Source: Unio delphinus
Lineage: Eukaryota; Mollusca; Bivalvia; Unionida; Unionidae
Length of the DNA stretch: 64,000 nt
Direction of reading: 5' to 3'
NCBI GenBank assembly: GCA_029339505.1
Contig: JAQISU010000166.1
Span: forward strand, 6,067,001 to 6,131,000
This document shows positions 57,960-64,000 of this stretch, piece by piece (within the stretch, counting starts at the first letter, position 1; the number at the start of each line of letters is the position of its first letter). The notes below the pieces were generated by a model that saw nothing but the letters and a program-made list of their open reading frames with translations, had not been told where the DNA came from and did not search any database. The position numbers and the translations under genes are program-made.

Positions 57960-60545
57960 TTCCTTGACATTAGCTTGTTAGTAATTTTGAAAAGTTCTTT
58001 GCAGCTGGAATTTTCCATAATCTTAGTTGTCTGATATTTGCGGTGATCTTTTTTATAGCAGCTTCATAGATTTGCTAATGACTAATTAGTCTGGATGAAA
58101 GCCAAAGTCTCTGTATTATGGCAATGTGAAGATGGTCCTTAACACTGCTATACCACAGAGAATGGAATTGATACTTTGTGCTTGGTGGCTAAGAGTAAGA
58201 CATGTTTTTCAAGCAATGAATACAGGCAGTTATTGAGTTGTTCTGCAGTAGGAGGTAAGCAAGTTGTTAGGTTTGCTTGCATGTCATGCATTAGTTTGGT
58301 TCTATTCATCATTTGGGGATTTCATTTAGTAGCAAATAAAGGTGGAGGGTTAGTAACTGATACATCAAGATGGCTTATAATGCAGAAGTGTGTGTCCCGA
58401 TTTGATCTTATCAGACCATTTAAGTCGGGCCCCCACCTAGTTATTATGATTATCCCAGTATCTCTATTGTCTATTGCATGTTAGTTGTATCCAGCTCTTC
58501 ATCGAATGTCATTTTGTATTCTTCTTTAATGTTCTCTTTCTTTCACTTTCTTCAGATGTTGATCCTGATATATCTTTCTGCATATTTTCTTATGGGGATC
58601 TCCTTATTTTGTTCTTGTTCTTTTTCTTTGTGTTGTTTTTTTGACCTCATGTTCTTGTTGTTTTACTATTGTTGGTATCACCTTTTGTTGTTGTTCTTTA
58701 GTAGGCTCTTGGATTTATTTAGCTATTGGTTGGTTACTTTGTACTTTTTCCTTATTTTGTCATAGCGAGTTTTTCCCTTTATTCTCTGGTTTGGTTTTTG
58801 GTATCTCCTTTTGCTGGATAATAAGTGTGGATTCTGTTCTGTACTTTTTGTTTCTGGGCACTTCCCTCGGTTGTGTCCCACCTTTCTGCATTTGGTTCCT
58901 TTACATTGATCTTAATCCCTCCATATTCTAGTTTTCCATACAGCAGAATTGGTGTGCTCCCCTTGGTATTCCTCACCCTTTATGTTGAAGGAGTCCGCAA
59001 GGCTCACAAATGATTTCACTAGGAATGTAAATATCATAAGTAATTTGAACATACAAGGTCTGTTTTCTGGTTATATCCCTCTCAAATCTTTCTCTTGTGC
59101 ACAAGACTTATGTTTGCATTCAAGAAAAGTTCCTTCTTCTGTTTCAGTTCGCTTTGTATCAATATAGACATCCAAGTCTACTATTTGTCTAGGTCTCAAC
59201 ATCACTTGTTTTGCATGTACAATCCATGAAAATGTTATGAGTACAGTTTAGTAATAGTCAATTGTTTCTTAAATTCTATATTTGTTTACCATTTATCCTT
59301 TCTTTTGCATAGTCTTTCTGTCATTCCTATTCCATTTCACATTTATGCTCTGGTACAGTCCATGATTAAGTTGACTTCCTTTCTGTATGTTTTGTACGTG
59401 CCATTGTGAGTATAAATGCTTAGTTTTCTTGTCAGCAACAAGTATTTCATTCTAATGCAAGTTCGTTGGATATAAGGGAGGACCGTAGAATATAATGTGT
59501 GTGTATAAATTTGTCATTCTATGCCCAGTAAGCGTTAGTATGGTTTCAACTCCGTGTTTCAGTAATTTGTAAGTTACGACATCATGGCTAAGCACCAGAG
59601 GATGGGGAAACTTCAAGACCTGTGGCATTATGGGTGTGTGTTTCTGATACTCCATTGACACATTGATCATTATCACTTAAATATACATGTCATTTGACCC
59701 TTAAGAAAGACAGTGATTGACCCATTAAGGCTACAGTACATGGGAACTGAACTGAGAAGTAGCCATACATGACAATCCAGAAATTGAACATATGTATCAC
59801 CTTTCAAATTGCCATACATTTTCTGCAACATTATAATAGAAGTAGCCACATGTCACATAGATTTTCCCATATGGTATATGTTAACTGCGTGCTTTCAGAA
59901 ACTGGAGTAGATGACATTCACAACATTTTTTTTTAATTGTAAAGATCATACAAGTCATGTTTGCAAATTTACTCATCTTAAATATAAATTGTTGTTTTTA
60001 AATTTAATACTTATATTCTTTAACCAAGGTCTATTCAGTGCTGATCATTGAATGCTCTACCTTAATTGTCATCAAGAGACCTCCTGATGAAAATTGTTGA
60101 TATGGACTTTTACAATGGTGGTCAGGTACTTAAATGGGTCAAGAAAAGTGCAATTCAAGTCTGTTCATCACATGATAGGGTAGCATGAATTTGTTTATCA
60201 ACATGCATGGCTCTCATTTAATCCAGATTGTACTGGATCACACCCTGATATTTATCTTGTCCAAAATTGTCCATGTATGTTAACATTGAATTTGTCATAT
60301 GTACATCATGAAGCTTGTAAAAATTGATCTTCCAAAGGAAAATGGGTGTATGAGGATCCAAATAAAGTGAATATATATTTAAGTGTATCAAATTGTACTA
60401 AACGATACACGTTACTTTAAGAATCATCTACCTGATCTTGATGACATTTACTTAGGCACTTATTATGACAAGCTATTACCTGATGCTTATTACTGAATAT
60501 TATAGGTGAAATGATTAATCAATATATCCATGTATTATTATTTTT
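57960..60545. other. No gene confidently seen (probable intron)
   Basis: Includes a T-rich segment (58480-58780) whose hydrophobic frames are compositional. Positions 58337-58385 resemble 7373-7420 inside the minus-strand LINE (CAAATAAAGGT.GAGGGTTAG). Confidence 0.45.
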
Positions 60546-60549
60546 CTAG

Positions 60550-60718
60550 ATCGATATTTGATGATTATTGTATGTATGGAAAAATAAAAACCAATCAGAA
60601 CTATCTAGCTTATTCACTGCATGACACACAAGAAGTATTGGCATCCAAACTCAATAGAAATTTATACAATGCAATGGAGAAGCTTTGTGCAAAAGTGATT
60701 AATAATTTTAAACAATCA
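60550..60718 (+). CDS. Candidate internal exon, unidentified protein
   Basis: Acceptor TATTATTATTTTTCTAG and donor TCA|GTAAGT, both strong, bound 169 nt. After one leading base the frame reads SIFDDYCMYGKIKTNQNYLA, then SLHDTQEVLASKLNRNLYNA, then MEKLCAKVINNFKQS. It is probably helical (amphipathic LASKLNRNLYNAMEKL). It lies on the same strand as, and about 12.5 kb downstream of, the candidate first exon at 47972. The phases are not directly compatible, so at least one intervening exon would be needed. Family not recognised. Confidence 0.55.
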
Positions 60719-60719
60719 G

Positions 60720-61790
60720 TAAGTATTTATGTTATTATGTTTGTACATGTGGGACACGTTTAGAATGATTCCATCTATCTTGGTATATGTAATCAGTGAC
60801 TGACCTTGCCTACATGATGAAAGAAATTGGCAACAGGTCAGATTCATGTGTCTGTGTCCATATCATTTACTTTGCATCTGCAGGAGGTACAATGTGAAGG
60901 GTTTGGGATTTAGTCATCTCCACTTCCATGTGCAGACTTGTTCTAGATAAGATTTTCCTAACATGAGGAAATGGCACTTAACACAGTCCAAATTTAAGAC
61001 ATGACAGTGGTAATAAAATGTTTTTGAGCATTCAGTACAAAACAATGTGCATGGTGACCAAGATTAGCCATATCAAATGGATCAGCCAAAAAGGGTCTAA
61101 ATTGTCAAATAAAAATCACTTATTGGTATTCTGTTTGTTTGGAAGTATCTTCTGGCTTGTCATTTAGGAGAAGGACACATGAACAGATGTCACATCTGTG
61201 TCTGCAACTTGCATATTGGATATGCATGTACAACTAATATGTTGACACACTAATTCACACCACCAAGCCAGTGACAGACCTTCAAAAAATGGAAAGAACA
61301 TCAAGTTTATTTGTGTATCAATAATGTAACTGTATTGTAGGCTGTTATTATGAATCAAATCAATGTGTGGCACACTGTCGCATTGTTTCAACCTTAATAA
61401 ATATCCACACATTCTGAACGGTTCATCCTAATTTTCCTCCCACTTCACTGAATTTACCATTCTGTTTGTAGAGTTTCGAGTTTCTTCCACACAATGCACT
61501 ATAAATATCCCACCAAATGCAAAGGCTTAATTGGATTTTATGCGTTTTGCCGTTGGTAAGATTTAATTTGCTCGCCAGTTCCACCAAACTGTGCCTACGG
61601 TTTCTCTTTTGTAAGACAATATAAGTGCTGGCCAATATGAAAATAATACAAGTGAGATCAATGCTTGTAATTAGGTAAGTTTGCATTGGATTGAAAGAGC
61701 CTTACATTACACTCATAAGATAATTTCTGAGAACTTTTATCAGACTTTATAGAAAGACTAAAATTATCATCAAGATATTAGGTGAGTTTT
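60720..61790. other. No gene seen
   Basis: AT-rich. The minus-strand open frames at 61164-61412 and 61423-61686 have no recognisable motif or splice support. Confidence 0.4.
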
Positions 61791-61794
61791 ATTA

Positions 61795-62375
61795 TGGAAT
61801 GTTTGCATGTTAATGAGCTCTTCAAGTATGTGGGACATCCATACATGTTAAAGACCTTTTTCTATCAGTGAGGCCTTTGCATGTTAATGAGATTTTTTTA
61901 TGAGTGTGACCTGTGCATATTAATGAGATTTTATAACGAATGATACCTTTACATGTTAATGAGATTTTATTATGAGTGATATATTTGCATGTTGCATGAG
62001 ATTTTACTTTAAATGTGAGATCTTTGCATGTTAATGAGATTTTCTTTTGTGTGAGATCTTTGCATGTTAATGAGGTTTTATTATGAGTGATATATTTTGA
62101 TGTTAATGAGATTTTACTACAAGTGAGACCTTTGTATGTTAATAAGATTTTATTGTGAGTGAGATCTTTGCATGTTAATGAGATTTTATTATGAGTGAGA
62201 ACATTGTTTGTTAATGAGATTTTATTATGAGTGAGAACATTGCATGTTAATGAGATTTTATTATGAGTGATATCTTTTGATGTTAATGGGATTTTATAAT
62301 GAGTGATATATTTGCATGTTAATGAGGTTTTACTATAAGTGATACACTTGCATGTTAATGAGATTTTACTTGTAT
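61795..62375. repeat. 36-bp minisatellite with homeodomain-like core, about 15 copies
   Basis: The unit is TTTGCATGTTAATGAGATTT followed by TATTATGAGTGAGATC. The TTAATGAG core is the best conserved part (kept in most units), while the spacer varies (TTATGAGTG, CTACAAGTG, CTTTTGTGTG). The array decays at both ends. Confidence 0.88.
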
Positions 62376-62578
62376 AGTAATTTGATTTGTAAATGGGCTT
62401 ATTTCATCAAGATCTCAGTTGTGTATGATTATGAGCAAGATCAGTGCATATTTAATATGCATCTTTAATTGGATGAATTTGCTTATGAGATATATTCTGT
62501 TGCATATTTATGCAGTAATCTTCTTACTTAGATTGCTATCACTTAGGGGTCTTAATTTTGATCAGATTTGTTTTCCAG

Positions 62579-62705
62579 CTTGGTTATCTCCATGAGGTCT
62601 ACATTATGTTCTACAAATACTGCAAGACCTTCACTTATTACAAAAACAAGAATGTTCACAATTTAACCACTCCCCCTGTGTCAACCTTTCTACCTTTCTC
62701 CTAAC
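62579..62705 (+). CDS. Candidate terminal exon (weak)
   Basis: A strong acceptor (CAGATTTGTTTTCCAG) is followed by LGYLHEVYIMFYKYCKTFTY, a polar stretch, and a stop near 62703. The start is phase 0, matching the end phase of the candidate exon 60550-60718. The C-terminal dozen residues look less protein-like, so the true exon may end earlier at an internal donor. Confidence 0.33.
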
Positions 62706-62822
62706 TCACTCGCACCGTACCATCATCTCGGCTAATACCACTCAAAAAATAACATCTCATCTTCAAACTAACATTTCAAGCAGAAGGGCACAGCTACCAG
62801 GGATGCAAGAAGGACCCAAAAG

Positions 62823-62960
62823 TGAGAACATATAAGGTGGTCTTAACACCCCAGATCATCAGGTCTCACCTTACAAGAGACAAATAAACAATCTCAAGGA
62901 AAATAGGTCCCCAAATTAGAACATATAAGGTGGTCTAAATACCAAAGACCATCAGGCCCA
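62823..62960. repeat. Short direct repeat pair
   Basis: AGAACATATAAGGTGGTCT followed by AA(C/T)ACC..AGA(T/C)CATCAGG occurs at about 62824 and 62917, 93 bases apart. Confidence 0.85.
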
Positions 62961-64000
62961 GCAGCACAAGGCTGCAACCCCAATTACTTAGTCGCAAACA
63001 TAAACCCAATTTTATGCAGCATATAAGTAGGTTTAAAGCCCACCAAAAAATTACTTAGTTTTGCACATGGCTTTTCATTAGGCTAGCCTATTGGTCAAGA
63101 AAGCGTGCAGATTATGCAAGTTAAAGACATCTGGTCATTTTATTCTATATTTCATTCGATGGAGACAATATCATATTGTTGGATCATTTAAAACACTAGC
63201 AGTGGGTTCACGAATGTCTTGGCACAGTTTGAAGTCCATATCCTTCAACCTTTCTTCAAATTAAGATTCTTTTACCAAAAGTGTTTTGGGCCTGTCAAAA
63301 TGACTAGCAAAAGTAAAACTTTATTCCAACTAAACTGGCTTGTAATAGTTTTTAAAAATAAAATATTGATAGAACCTTTAAAAAAAACTTTTACATTTTT
63401 GTTATTAAATTTCTAGCTCTTGTGTCCATTCGTGATGGTACAGTGATATCGTTTATACAAACTTGAGAACCATTCATGTTGAGATCCTGTTCGAGAAGAT
63501 CTTCTGCATTCAGATACTCCTTATTACTTAGAATACAGTGATTCAAAATGAAAAATAAAAGATTTATATGTAATAAAAATTATTATATTTTTGTTCATTC
63601 TTTTGTTTTAGTTACATTTTGAAATTTAATAATCACTTTCTCGCTCACTCTGTCTGTCTGTCTCTCTTCCCCCTCTCCCGGTCAATCTTTTTACATTAAA
63701 AGTCCCATTCAACCCCTGTTTAAAAGTTCACATGGACCTGGGATCAGACCTGATAAATGCTGACTGATAAATGAGTAGGTCCAAGACAGCTATCAGATGA
63801 TAGCATTGAATGGACAACAGAAAGCATGTGTCCATTGGGTTGCATCACTTGGTAGTGCATACTGAAATTGCTATGCATGACTGTGTGTGCCATCATTTCA
63901 TGGATGGGGGTGGGGGTAAGGGGTGTTAACCAAAAGCTGTATACGGAGGAAGCTCTTCAGGGATTTTATGGGGTCATGGGTTTGAAAAATACAGGTGGAA
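62961..64000. other. No gene seen
   Basis: AT-rich end of the window with a TCTG/CTCT pyrimidine run (63645-63680). No supportable exon. Confidence 0.45.

Noticed and set aside
58478..59013. Hydrophobic multi-span membrane protein on the plus strand
   Set aside because: The segment is T-rich in general, so Phe/Leu/Cys-rich frames arise by composition. Overlapping frames are equally hydrophobic and no splice borders fit.

Overview
This is a window of an AT-rich animal genome, most likely a mollusc. There are no operons, Shine-Dalgarno sites or long intact reading frames. The sequence is dominated by microsatellites, minisatellites, SINEs, decayed LINEs and non-autonomous DNA transposons. One SINE family has the 3' domain I associate with RUDI/V-SINE-type elements of molluscs, and the LINE 3' ends (a GCGC..TATA tail followed by ATT repeats) fit that too; the taxon is an inference.

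Layout. 0-6 kb: tandem arrays, a 157-bp GC-rich hAT-like MITE, and a hAT-like MITE inserted inside another one (4443-5832). 6.3-8.6 kb: a minus-strand LINE remnant. 9.7-13.1 kb: microsatellites and a 28-bp minisatellite. 13.4-18.3 kb: a decayed minus-strand Polinton/Maverick fragment with recognisable integrase, minor-capsid-like and major-capsid-like remains. 18.6-19.6 kb: a 43/45-bp minisatellite with higher-order structure. 20-33 kb: SINEs, a probable solo LTR and its relatives, and two candidate host exons. 33.4-36.1 kb: a plus-strand LINE remnant. 37-41 kb: a decayed unidentified frame, a tandemly duplicated 48-nt candidate exon and a Tx1/L1-like LINE remnant. 42 kb: a 35-bp minisatellite and a block-structured tetranucleotide array. 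46-48 kb: candidate exons and the probable first coding exon of a plus-strand gene (ATG 47972, donor 48068). 48-64 kb: probably the introns of that gene, holding a long inverted repeat around a pogo/Tigger-like transposase remnant, SINEs, a second copy of the inner hAT-like MITE, two further candidate exons (60550-60718, 62579-62705) and a 36-bp minisatellite.

How the parts relate. Host coding content is sparse: short exon-sized islands with AG/GT borders whose products I cannot name. Mobile DNA explains most of the rest, and several insertions can be ordered: MITE inside MITE, SINE inside an LTR-like repeat, and SINE tails running into CA/GT microsatellites. No autonomous element in the window looks functional. 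Family names come from reading motifs by eye; no database search was run.
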